Assembly: GCF_009664855.1 (NCBI RefSeq)
Contig: NZ_CP045928.1
Coordinates: 2,987,835 to 3,051,834, forward strand
Origin: Flavobacterium sp. SLB02
Lineage (GTDB): Bacteria; Bacteroidota; Bacteroidia; Flavobacteriales; Flavobacteriaceae
DNA: 64,000 nucleotides
Direction of reading: 5' to 3'
Positions 27,033 through 35,055 of the stretch are shown piece after piece; position 1 is the stretch's first letter, and the number at the start of each line of letters is the position of its first letter. The notes beneath the pieces are model-generated. The model had not been told where the DNA came from. It saw only the letters and a list, made by a program, of their open reading frames with translations, and made no database searches. The translations under genes and the position numbers were made by a program.

Positions 27033-27527
27033 ATGAAACAATTAGCCCTTGTTGTAATTGCCTTTATTACATTTTCATGCTCACAAGCTCAGAAAACAAG
27101 TTTTTCTAAAGAAGCTTTGTCTGAAAAATTATTAGCAACTGATGAAAGTCAGGTTACTTTCAAAAATATTTTAAAAAAATACAAAGGCAAAACTTTGGTT
27201 ATCGAAGTTTGGGCTTCGTGGTGTGGTGATTGTGTAAAAGCTATGCCACAATTAAAAGAACTTCAGGCAAACAATCCTGATGTTTCGTACTTATTTATCT
27301 CTGCTGATAAAACAGCTGATAAATGGAAAGCAGGAATTGAAAAACACGAATTAAAAGGCGATCATTTTATGATGAATGATGGTATGAAAGGCCTTTTTGG
27401 AAAAGCAATTGATCTGGATTGGATTCCAAGATATATCATTGTAGACAAAACAGGAAAAATTGTATTGTATCGTGCCATTGAAAAAGATTTTGATAAAATC
27501 AATGAAACTTTGAAAAGCCTGAAATAA
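27033..27527 (+). CDS. TlpA-like thioredoxin family lipoprotein
   Basis: This 164-residue protein has a lipoprotein-type signal ('AFITFSCSQ', Cys at about 16) and one thioredoxin domain. The active site 'WASWCGDCVKAMPQL' carries the CxxC with a Gly-Asp centre, and the cis-Pro region is 'LDWIPRYIIVDKTGKIV'. It probably acts as a periplasm-facing disulfide reductase. It is 88 bp upstream of tpiA on the same strand; such pairs recur in Flavobacteriia. Confidence 0.92.
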   Translation: MKQLALVVIAFITFSCSQAQKTSFSKEALSEKLLATDESQVTFKNILKKYKGKTLVIEVWASWCGDCVKAMPQLKELQANNPDVSYLFISADKTADKWKAGIEKHELKGDHFMMNDGMKGLFGKAIDLDWIPRYIIVDKTGKIVLYRAIEKDFDKINETLKSLK

Positions 27528-27615
27528 TTTTCAATTGCAATTTCAAAATTCAATGTCAATATTGGATTTAATAAAACAAGAACAAAAACAAAAAAATAAA
27601 ATAAAAACTACCAAA

Positions 27616-28368
27616 ATGAGAAAAAAGATTGTTGCAGGAAACTGGAAAATGCATAAAAACGCGGCACAAACTGAAGAATTATTAAGCGAATTAATTACTA
27701 AAATACCAGCTCAAACAACTGCTCAGGTAATTGTAGCTCCAACATTTGTAAACTTACAGGCAGCTGTTGCTAAAGTTAAAAATACAACTATTGGTGTTGC
27801 TGCTCAAAACGTTCACCAGGCTGAAGGTGGAGCTTTTACAGGAGAAATTTCTGCTGATATGTTAACTAGTATTGGTGTAAACACCGTAATTCTTGGTCAC
27901 TCTGAGCGTAGAGCAATTTTTCACGAAACTGATGCTTTGATCGCTAATAAGGTAGACACTGCATTGAAACATGACTTAACAGTAATTTTCTGTTTTGGAG
28001 AAGAATTAAAAGACCGTCAGTCAGGAAATCACTTTAATATTGTTGAAAACCAATTGCGTGACGGATTATTTCAAATTGCAAAAGAATCATGGTCTAAAGT
28101 TGTCTTAGCTTACGAGCCTGTTTGGGCTATCGGAACCGGAGAAACTGCTTCACCAGAACAAGCTCAGGAAATGCACGAATTCATCAGAGAAGTTGTTCGT
28201 AAAGCTTACGGAGCTGATATCGCTGACGAAGTTTCTATTTTGTACGGTGGTTCTGTAAAACCAGATAACGCTAAAGAAATCTTTGGTAAACCAGACGTAG
28301 ACGGTGGTTTAATTGGAGGTGCTGCTTTAAAAGCTGATGACTTCTTAGCTATTGTAACAGCTATCTAA
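27616..28368 (+). CDS. tpiA: Triosephosphate isomerase
   Basis: This is a 250-residue standard-length enzyme from the ATG at 27616; an in-frame upstream ATG (27535) adds a Lys/Gln-rich extension that is probably untranslated. Catalytic residues are visible: Asn/Lys in 'AGNWKMHK', His in 'ILGHSERR', Glu in 'AYEPVWAIGTG', with the phosphate-binding 'YGGSVKPDN' and 'DGGLIGGAAL'. It interconverts dihydroxyacetone phosphate and glyceraldehyde-3-phosphate in glycolysis. A strong terminator follows. Confidence 0.97.
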   Translation: MRKKIVAGNWKMHKNAAQTEELLSELITKIPAQTTAQVIVAPTFVNLQAAVAKVKNTTIGVAAQNVHQAEGGAFTGEISADMLTSIGVNTVILGHSERRAIFHETDALIANKVDTALKHDLTVIFCFGEELKDRQSGNHFNIVENQLRDGLFQIAKESWSKVVLAYEPVWAIGTGETASPEQAQEMHEFIREVVRKAYGADIADEVSILYGGSVKPDNAKEIFGKPDVDGGLIGGAALKADDFLAIVTAI

Positions 28369-28390
28369 TTTTAGATTTTAAATTTTAAAT

Positions 28391-28425
28391 AAAAAAACTC
28401 CATTGCTTCGCAATGGAGTTTTTTT
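28391..28425 (+). terminator. Terminator of tpiA
   Basis: A perfect 15-bp stem, AAAAAAACTCCATTG / CAATGGAGTTTTTTT, with a CTTCG loop starts 23 bp after the stop. Because A and T runs flank both sides it could work in both directions. Confidence 0.95.
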
Positions 28426-28495
28426 ATTATTGGAATTTGGATTTTAAAAATTGGGATTTCCTAAATTAGCTTATATCACTTATATGGTGAGAAAC

Positions 28496-30805
28496 CTAAT
28501 TTATAAACGAATGTAATAAAGGGCAATTGTATTTTTTAAACGTTGGTGTTGTTTTGTATATAGAATAGAAATTAACCAGCTCCTTCCCTGCTTTAAACGG
28601 GTTTTTTGCCTCTTCTTCGGCTGAAACCATATTGGCATAATGACCGTAATAATTACATTCAAAAATCATTAAACTGGCCATTGCTTTCTCGTTATTGTTT
28701 CTAGACATTTTGAGGGCTTTTTCGTAATACATTTTAGCCATGGTTAAACCGTAATAATTGCCTTTTTGATAGGTTTTCTCAAGTTCAGAATTATCTCCGT
28801 AAACATAATCGATATAGGATTCGCCAGATGTCCAGTCGTAGGCGACCATCATCCAGGAATTTCCTAAATACGAAACATTAAAATAAGCATGTGCCAATTG
28901 CAAATTGCTCGAAGCCGTATTTTGTTTCTTTAACTGGATAAGTTTGGCAATAAAATCTACTTTGTTAAAACGATAATCAAATTTGCGTTCTTTATCTTTT
29001 TGGAGGATTTTAGGCGTAAAAGGATTTTCGTTCAAATAATCTGTAAACGAATAATTTTTCTCCCAGAAATCTTTTGGCATAGACGAAAAGGTTTCATAAG
29101 CCAATTCTAAATCGTTGTTTCTAAAAGCAATTGTTCCTTTTAAGTCTTTGTAATAATTAATATTTGGAGCAATTGTTCCTGAACAAATGTATTTCTCAAA
29201 AGGTGTTTTATTTTCTTTTTGCTGTAAAGCGATCAATTTATCAACATCTTGTGTAGTAGCCGTTCGATCAAAATAACCTATGTAACTGTAAAAATAGGCA
29301 TTATCATAAGAGGAATACACACCTTCGCTTTTGCTATCTGACTTCATCATTAATAATCCTGCTGTAACGCGATCGCCTTGTTTAGCAAAATCAGCGCTGG
29401 CAATTCGGTACAAACTATAAAGATTTTTAAATAAGCCATAATCTGTTTCTACGAGACTTTCTACAGAATCAAAGTATTTAAAAAGTTGGTTTTGCACTTT
29501 CTCCCTTTTCAAATCGTCTTGTTTTAAGGATACTAAAGCCAACTGAATATTTTTCTGCATTTGCATGGATGCATTGGCTTTGTCGGAAATCATATCAGTA
29601 TATTTTTTCCCTGACGCGATGTCATTATCCATAAAACAAAGCTGTGCAATTGCAGTGGCGATATAATCTTTTTGTTCTCCTGAAGTTTGCTCGCGAATAG
29701 AAATTAAGAAATATTCTAACGCTCTTAAATGCAAGATATCTTTGTTTAAATTTTCTGCTTTTGCTTTAGCATAATCTCCATACCAATCTGTACCTTCAAA
29801 TGTAACCGAAGGAGCTCCGTTGTTGGTGTATTGCGGCGTAAAAATCCAGTCTTCGAGTTTATTGATTTCTCTTCCTATCAAAAAGCTCAAATTGATGCTA
29901 TTAGGACTTAGTTGATAAACTTCTTCGATTGTTTTTAGATCCGGTGCTGGATTACGAAAACTTTCGATAGACAAGATAACACTTCGCTCTTCGTCGTTTT
30001 GGGCCAAAGCCAAAGTTTCCTGGGTTAATTTCCAGTTATAATGCTGCAAAACAGCAAATGACTTTTCTTCACAGGTGGCAAAAACTTTACTCAATAAATA
30101 ATTCTGCAAAGGAAAATTATCTATACACAAAGCTTTATAATACAAAGCCCACGGTTCTAAAATCGTGTTTTTATTTTCGGCAAAATAAGTATCATACAAA
30201 CGAATCACTTCATTTTTGTCCTGGGCGTAAAAACTATATCTTAAAATTAAAAAGGCATATCGCTGTTTTAAAAAAGCATCTTTGGCTGTTTTTATTTTCT
30301 TTTCAAAGTCGCCTATATTGGCTAGTTGATGATCTTTGCTGCTATATCCTATCTGGTTCCAGGATTCCCATTTTACATCGGTATTACTATTGTATTCTAA
30401 CTTTTTGGCAAACAAAATATAGTGTAAGAATGCTTTGTTTTTTGATCGTAATAAAGCTTCGATAAAAGTATTTTTTTCGAATGTCTTTTTTAATGTTTTG
30501 TTCTGATAAGCAGTTTCAAACAATTCTCCATCTGTTTGGTACAAAATGGCATGAACATCTTTAGGATCAACTTCATTGCCTAATTTCTTCTTCCATTCCC
30601 GGCAATTCATTTCCTGATCGACGCCGGAAACAGTGTTCGTCGAATAGTAATAATCTGCTGAATAATAGAACGGCGTAAGTTTAAAAAAACCTTCTCGTTG
30701 GGCTTTAAACAAAGCCAATCGACTGGTTTCTGGCGAAACGCTCCATCCACAGGCAAAAGAAACCTGAAAGCATAAAACTAAAAGTACACTACTAAAAACT
30801 CTCAT
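28496..30805 (-). CDS. Large exported helical-repeat protein of unknown function
   Basis: The protein is about 769 residues from the ATG at 30805, the start that directly precedes a good signal peptide ('VLLVLCFQVSFACGW'); another in-frame ATG lies 27 bp upstream. The rest is mainly alpha-helical, with TPR-like pairs such as 'NNDLELAYETFSSMPKDFW' and 'LTMAKMYYEKALKMSRNNNE', so it may be a protein-interaction scaffold. I recognise no catalytic motif. Its start overlaps the end of the upstream gene by 14 bp, so the two are co-translated and probably act together in the envelope. Confidence 0.8.
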   Translation of the reverse strand: MRVFSSVLLVLCFQVSFACGWSVSPETSRLALFKAQREGFFKLTPFYYSADYYYSTNTVSGVDQEMNCREWKKKLGNEVDPKDVHAILYQTDGELFETAYQNKTLKKTFEKNTFIEALLRSKNKAFLHYILFAKKLEYNSNTDVKWESWNQIGYSSKDHQLANIGDFEKKIKTAKDAFLKQRYAFLILRYSFYAQDKNEVIRLYDTYFAENKNTILEPWALYYKALCIDNFPLQNYLLSKVFATCEEKSFAVLQHYNWKLTQETLALAQNDEERSVILSIESFRNPAPDLKTIEEVYQLSPNSINLSFLIGREINKLEDWIFTPQYTNNGAPSVTFEGTDWYGDYAKAKAENLNKDILHLRALEYFLISIREQTSGEQKDYIATAIAQLCFMDNDIASGKKYTDMISDKANASMQMQKNIQLALVSLKQDDLKREKVQNQLFKYFDSVESLVETDYGLFKNLYSLYRIASADFAKQGDRVTAGLLMMKSDSKSEGVYSSYDNAYFYSYIGYFDRTATTQDVDKLIALQQKENKTPFEKYICSGTIAPNINYYKDLKGTIAFRNNDLELAYETFSSMPKDFWEKNYSFTDYLNENPFTPKILQKDKERKFDYRFNKVDFIAKLIQLKKQNTASSNLQLAHAYFNVSYLGNSWMMVAYDWTSGESYIDYVYGDNSELEKTYQKGNYYGLTMAKMYYEKALKMSRNNNEKAMASLMIFECNYYGHYANMVSAEEEAKNPFKAGKELVNFYSIYKTTPTFKKYNCPLLHSFIN

Positions 30806-31928
30806 AATAGCCGGATATATTTTGGGTTCCATAATCGTTGATGTATTTTTTATCGAAAGAGAAAAACGTCACTTTGGTTTGATTGTCTATTTTGATTTTA
30901 CGGGTAATAATCGAAATCATTTTTTCAAGTTCACTTTCAGAAATTTTCTCGATCCTGATTTCATCTCCGTTTCGCAGATAAGTTTGCCCTATTAAAACAT
31001 CGTCCTGCAAGATGTATTTCGCATCTGATGTTCTCTTTAGTTTGATAGTATCGTTTCTTAACTGATCGTAATCGGATAAAATCCCTTTAAACTGATTTCC
31101 TCTAAAAATAACTGCCCAACTGTACAACGGTAAAGCAATATCAAGTTTTAATTTGTATTTGTCGTGTGTAATATATTGCGCTAATTCTTCGCTTGTCGCT
31201 ATCGAATTTTTGGTATTAATATCATCCGGTTTTGCCAAATTATAACACATCAATAAACCTTTATCTACTGGCGGGGTTCCTGCTTTTTCGGCATATTTAT
31301 ATTGCCAGAGTCTGATTGTTGCCGAAATTTTTGCTGTTGGAAAACCGCTCTTGATTTGCTTTAATAAATAAAAATAATTGTCTTTCGATTTTTCTGTCCA
31401 GTCACAATCGATCAGGATTTCTTTAAAATCAACTTTTAATTTCGCCAGTTCAATGGATTTTACCGAGTCGTAATTGATGCGTTTATAGTTTTCCTGTTTG
31501 TAATAATCCTTTGGATATACAATTGTGTTGGCAATTTTATCTGCTTTTGTTTCATTTAGTCTCACCCCAATTTGCTGTACTCGTTTCGCAATTCTTGCGG
31601 CCAGACTATCCAATTGTCTTTTATCCGATTGTAAAACAACTTCATTCGTAATAAAAATACTTGGCGTGATTTCAGGATTGCTTTCATTTAAGCTGAAATC
31701 GTTTATTGTTGCAACTGGCAGAGGCTCTTTGGCATACGGATTCCAGTCGATATCAAAAAAACGAATATACATATGCTGTATTTTCAAATCCTTTATCAAA
31801 GAATCTTCTTCTTTCTGAAAATACAAACTAGTTTTCCAATAACAAAACGATCTTACTACTTTGTGTTCTTTCTCACAAGTTGCTCCGTTAAGTAACACAA
31901 AAAGCAAAATAAAAACGATAATTCTCAT
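30792..31928 (-). CDS. Exported TIM-barrel-like protein of unknown function, possible lipoprotein
   Basis: This 378-residue protein has an N-terminal hydrophobic signal ending 'LLNGATC' (Cys 18, an atypical lipobox). Alternating strands such as 'HMYIRFFDIDW', 'EILIDCDWTE', 'KISATIRLWQY', 'GLLMCYNL' and 'DIALPLYSW' read like a beta/alpha barrel. The D174-x-D176-x-x-E179 cluster on one strand resembles the catalytic DxDxE of GH18-like chitinases, although the spacing differs by one residue. A glycan-active role is only suggested by this resemblance. It overlaps the large helical gene by 14 bp. Confidence 0.75.
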   Translation of the reverse strand: MRIIVFILLFVLLNGATCEKEHKVVRSFCYWKTSLYFQKEEDSLIKDLKIQHMYIRFFDIDWNPYAKEPLPVATINDFSLNESNPEITPSIFITNEVVLQSDKRQLDSLAARIAKRVQQIGVRLNETKADKIANTIVYPKDYYKQENYKRINYDSVKSIELAKLKVDFKEILIDCDWTEKSKDNYFYLLKQIKSGFPTAKISATIRLWQYKYAEKAGTPPVDKGLLMCYNLAKPDDINTKNSIATSEELAQYITHDKYKLKLDIALPLYSWAVIFRGNQFKGILSDYDQLRNDTIKLKRTSDAKYILQDDVLIGQTYLRNGDEIRIEKISESELEKMISIITRKIKIDNQTKVTFFSFDKKYINDYGTQNISGYYESF

Positions 31929-32018
31929 ATTTTAAAAATCCTTACAATTCAAATCAAAATTAACATTAATATATGTAAGGATGTCGATTATTTATGAACA
32001 ACTTCTGCTTTGGATTCT

Positions 32019-32026
32019 TACCTTTG
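32019..32026 (+). promoter_or_regulatory. -7 promoter box of prmA
   Basis: TACCTTTG matches TAnnTTTG and lies 14 bp before the prmA ATG at 32041, which rules out the upstream ATG at 31981 as the main start. Confidence 0.6.
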
Positions 32027-32040
32027 CAAAAAAATTATTT

Positions 32041-32874
32041 ATGTCGAATATATATTTAGGATACCATTTTACTATTGAACCAAAAGAACCGGGTTCAGAA
32101 ATTTTAATTGCTGAATTAGGCGAAAAAGCATTTGAGACTTTTACTGAAACTGAAACTGGAATTTCGGCTTATGTAAAGAAAGATTTATGGGATGAGAATA
32201 TCTTAGATGACATTTATATTTTAGAATCTGAAGAATTTAAAATTGAATATACTGTTGAAGAAATCGATCAGGTAAACTGGAACGAGGAATGGGAAAAGAA
32301 TTTTGAAGCGATTGATGTAGACGGAAAATGCCATGTTCGCGCTCCTTTTCACGAAAAAACTGATGCTGAATTTGATATCGTAATCGAACCAAAAATGAGT
32401 TTTGGTACTGGTCATCACGAAACAACTTACATGATGATTCAGCATTTACTTGAAATGGATGTAAGAGGTCTTAAAACACTTGACATGGGTTGCGGAACTG
32501 CAATTTTAGCTATTCTTGCCGAAATGAAAGGTGCCCAGCCAATTGATGCGATCGATATTGACAACTGGTGTTATTTGAATTCTATCGAAAATGCTGAACG
32601 CAATAATTGCAAACATATTGCCGTTTACGAAGGCGATGCTGCTTTATTAGCCGGCAAAAGTTACGACCTGATCATTGCAAATATCAATCGTAATATTTTG
32701 TTGAATGATATGCAGTCTTATGTTGATTGTTTGAATAAAGGCGGTATTATATTGTTTAGCGGTTTCTATGAAGAAGACATTCCTTTTATTGATGCTTCAT
32801 GCACAGAAAAAGGATTAACATATGTTAAAAAGTTTCAAAGAAATAACTGGGTTTCATTAAAATACGTAAATTAG
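32041..32874 (+). CDS. prmA: Ribosomal protein L11 methyltransferase
   Basis: The protein is 277 residues from the ATG at 32041. It has an N-terminal substrate-recognition domain, then a class I SAM methyltransferase domain: 'FGTGHHETTYMM', motif I 'LDMGCGTAILAILA', 'DAIDIDNWC' and 'DLIIANINRNIL' (catalytic loop). PrmA trimethylates L11 at the stalk base. An alternative ATG 60 bp upstream was rejected because a promoter box overlaps that stretch. clpS follows after 145 bp. Confidence 0.96.
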   Translation: MSNIYLGYHFTIEPKEPGSEILIAELGEKAFETFTETETGISAYVKKDLWDENILDDIYILESEEFKIEYTVEEIDQVNWNEEWEKNFEAIDVDGKCHVRAPFHEKTDAEFDIVIEPKMSFGTGHHETTYMMIQHLLEMDVRGLKTLDMGCGTAILAILAEMKGAQPIDAIDIDNWCYLNSIENAERNNCKHIAVYEGDAALLAGKSYDLIIANINRNILLNDMQSYVDCLNKGGIILFSGFYEEDIPFIDASCTEKGLTYVKKFQRNNWVSLKYVN

Positions 32875-33019
32875 ATAGTTGATTTTCTAAAATTTAAGTA
32901 GCCCGCAGATTAAACTGATCACACAGATTTACACAGATTTAGCTTTTAAAAAGCTGTTGAATTGTAGATCTTTGGCAAATAAAATTAGTAATTACAAAAA
33001 AGTACAAAAACCTAAAAAC

Positions 33020-33295
33020 ATGAGTACTAAAGAAAAAGTAAGAGAAAGAGTTCGCGAAAAGGAAGCGACGGTTTTCAATAACGAAATCATTGTTTATAAC
33101 GACGATGTAAACACTTTTGATCACGTAATTGATACTTTAATGCGTGTTTGCAGTCACACGCCTGAACAAGCAGAACAATGTTCCTTAATTGTACATTACA
33201 ACGGAAAATGCACTGTAAAAACAGGGCCACTGGATAAACTAAAACCTCAATGTACACAACTTCTGGAAGCTGGACTAAGCGCCGAAATTGTTTAA
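33020..33295 (+). CDS. clpS: ATP-dependent Clp protease adaptor ClpS
   Basis: This 91-residue adaptor starts at the ATG at 33020 (an in-frame codon further upstream is less likely). The ClpS core is clear: 'IIVYNDDVNTFDHVIDTLMRV' with the DDxN.F substrate-recognition signature, 'HTPEQAEQCSLIVHYNGKC', and 'GLSAEIV' at the C-terminus. ClpS delivers N-degron substrates to ClpAP. It follows prmA on the same strand, as in many Bacteroidota, with a short intergenic repeat remnant between. Confidence 0.95.
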   Translation: MSTKEKVRERVREKEATVFNNEIIVYNDDVNTFDHVIDTLMRVCSHTPEQAEQCSLIVHYNGKCTVKTGPLDKLKPQCTQLLEAGLSAEIV

Positions 33296-33310
33296 ATTGC
33301 CAATAATTTC

Positions 33311-33361
33311 AAAACGCATTCTATTTTATTCTATAATTTGAATAAATTTAGAATGCGTTTT
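33311..33361 (+). terminator. Hairpin after clpS, a sequence sibling of the hairpin at 35006
   Basis: AAAACGCATTCTATTTTATTC (33311-33331) pairs with the following arm ending AGAATGCGTTTT, with one inserted base. A T-rich run follows. Its core CATTCTATTTTATTCTATA is shared with 35012-35030. Confidence 0.8.
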
Positions 33362-33416
33362 TATTTTAGCCTAACTCAGCTCATTTTTAACCTAATAATT
33401 TACCAAAATTAAAATC

Positions 33417-34928
33417 ATGAAATACTTCAAATTTCTTCTGTTTTTATTCCCCTTGGTTTCTTTAAGCCAGAAAAAATTCGATAATCTTCGCGAGCAATTG
33501 GTAAAAAGTAAAACAGTGGGTTATGAATATGTATATGCCTACGAAAATAATTATGCCGTATTCAGAACCTTTAAAGGAAAAATGGGACTTATTGATACAA
33601 CAGGAAATGTAGTTATCAAACCAACTTATGAATATATTTATAATAAGGAAGAACTTAAAAACTTGTATGAAGTTGGAAATACAGTCAATAAAAAATTCAA
33701 ACGTGGCTATATTGACAGGAAAGGAAATATTAGAATTCCGCTAGAATATGACGACATTTTTCACCTTGACAAAAACCTCCTCAGGGTTTCAAAAAACAAC
33801 AAAACAGGTGTTGTAGATACTTTAAACAAAATAATTTTACCTTTAAAGTTCGATTTTATAATGGATCACGGTGCTATTATTTACGCACAAAGCAATAACA
33901 TTGTTGACATATTTGACTTCTCAGGAAAGCAATTAACCAATTACAAAGCAAAAGACATTGACTATTTTACAGATAATAGAAGCATTGTAACTCTGCAGAA
34001 CAATGATACTTTTATAATAAACAATGAAGGGAAGTCCATTTTAGAACCTATTAAAAATCATCGATTTGAAAAAGTCATCGACTCTGATTCTTATCTTATT
34101 CTAAATAACATTACCAATAAAAAAGGTGTTATCAATTCTAAAGGAGAATATACAATCGAATGCAAATATGATGATATCAGGACAGGCGAATCAACTTATA
34201 TTGCCATCGACAAACATAAATACGGGCTGATTACTAATAAAGATTCTGTCTTAAAAGCGTTTGTTTATGATGCTATTTATCCGGTAAGTCATAAAGAGGA
34301 CAATCTGTTTCAAAATCAATTTTTAGCAAGAAAAGGAGATCTCGAGGGAATTATAAATCCTTTTTTAGAAAAAGAGATTATCCCTATTGAGTATAAAGAT
34401 GTTCAAACTTTTTCAAATTATTATGTTGTAACTACTTTAGATAATAAAAATGGCGTGTTTTCTAAAAATGGAGATCGTATTATTAACGAAGATTACAAGT
34501 TTTACAATGCAGCTCAAAATAAAATCTTTGCGACAAAACACGATAAAAAATATCTCCTGACTCTTGTTGATAACAGCTATTCTGAAATTGAAATTCCGGT
34601 AGATGAATTTGCAAAAAAACGACTTTTCTCTAACGGTTTCTCGAAAAGCAACTTTCAGATTTTTAAAAATGGAAATAAATTTGGCGTAATTAGTAATAAA
34701 AATGAAATCGTAGTGGCCTGTGAATATGAAGCTATTGAAAACATTTATTCTACTTCAGAATTTGTTGTAAAGAAAAATAAAAAATATGGGGTTGTAAATG
34801 CCCGAAACCAGATTACTCTTGAGATCAAATACGATTCTTTTCAAATCATAAAAGAATACATCAGGTTTGAAATTAAAAATCCAAAAATTAAAAAAGCTTA
34901 CGCCGTAAACAATACTTCTGATTATTAA
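33417..34928 (+). CDS. WG-repeat protein, secreted
   Basis: This 503-residue protein has a signal peptide ('FLLFLFPLVSLSQ'). It is built of about eight WG-type repeats of roughly 40-60 residues, recognisable as 'G.id..GN.vi...Y..i': examples are 'KMGLIDTTGNVVIKPTYEYI', 'RGYIDRKGNIRIPLEYDDIF', 'KTGVVDTLNKIILPLKFDFI', 'KGVINSKGEYTIECKYDDIR' and 'YGVVNARNQITLEIKYDSF'. WG repeats are short beta motifs, likely structural or interaction modules. The gene is flanked by two sibling hairpins (33311 and 35006). Function unknown. Confidence 0.9.
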   Translation: MKYFKFLLFLFPLVSLSQKKFDNLREQLVKSKTVGYEYVYAYENNYAVFRTFKGKMGLIDTTGNVVIKPTYEYIYNKEELKNLYEVGNTVNKKFKRGYIDRKGNIRIPLEYDDIFHLDKNLLRVSKNNKTGVVDTLNKIILPLKFDFIMDHGAIIYAQSNNIVDIFDFSGKQLTNYKAKDIDYFTDNRSIVTLQNNDTFIINNEGKSILEPIKNHRFEKVIDSDSYLILNNITNKKGVINSKGEYTIECKYDDIRTGESTYIAIDKHKYGLITNKDSVLKAFVYDAIYPVSHKEDNLFQNQFLARKGDLEGIINPFLEKEIIPIEYKDVQTFSNYYVVTTLDNKNGVFSKNGDRIINEDYKFYNAAQNKIFATKHDKKYLLTLVDNSYSEIEIPVDEFAKKRLFSNGFSKSNFQIFKNGNKFGVISNKNEIVVACEYEAIENIYSTSEFVVKKNKKYGVVNARNQITLEIKYDSFQIIKEYIRFEIKNPKIKKAYAVNNTSDY

Positions 34929-34945
34929 TTTAAGAAGATTCTTAT

Positions 34946-34986
34946 CACTTTGTAAAAACATAAATTCAATATGTTTTTACAAAGTG
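34946..34986 (+). terminator. Perfect hairpin after the WG-repeat gene
   Basis: A 17-bp exact inverted repeat, CACTTTGTAAAAACATA / TATGTTTTTACAAAGTG, with a 7-base loop begins 18 bp after the stop. No long T run follows, so termination is likely but not certain. Confidence 0.7.
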
Positions 34987-35005
34987 TTTAATTTATAAAT
35001 AATTT

Positions 35006-35054
35006 AAAAAACATTCTATTTTATTCTATATTTGAATAAAATAGAATGTTTTTT
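35006..35054 (+). promoter_or_regulatory. Perfect hairpin immediately before the sterol-desaturase-like start codon
   Basis: A 21-bp exact inverted repeat, arms 35006-35026 and 35034-35054, ends one base before the ATG (35056). The right arm ends in a T run, so it also looks like a terminator. If transcribed, the ribosome-binding region would be base-paired. Confidence 0.8.
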
Positions 35055-35055
35055 T

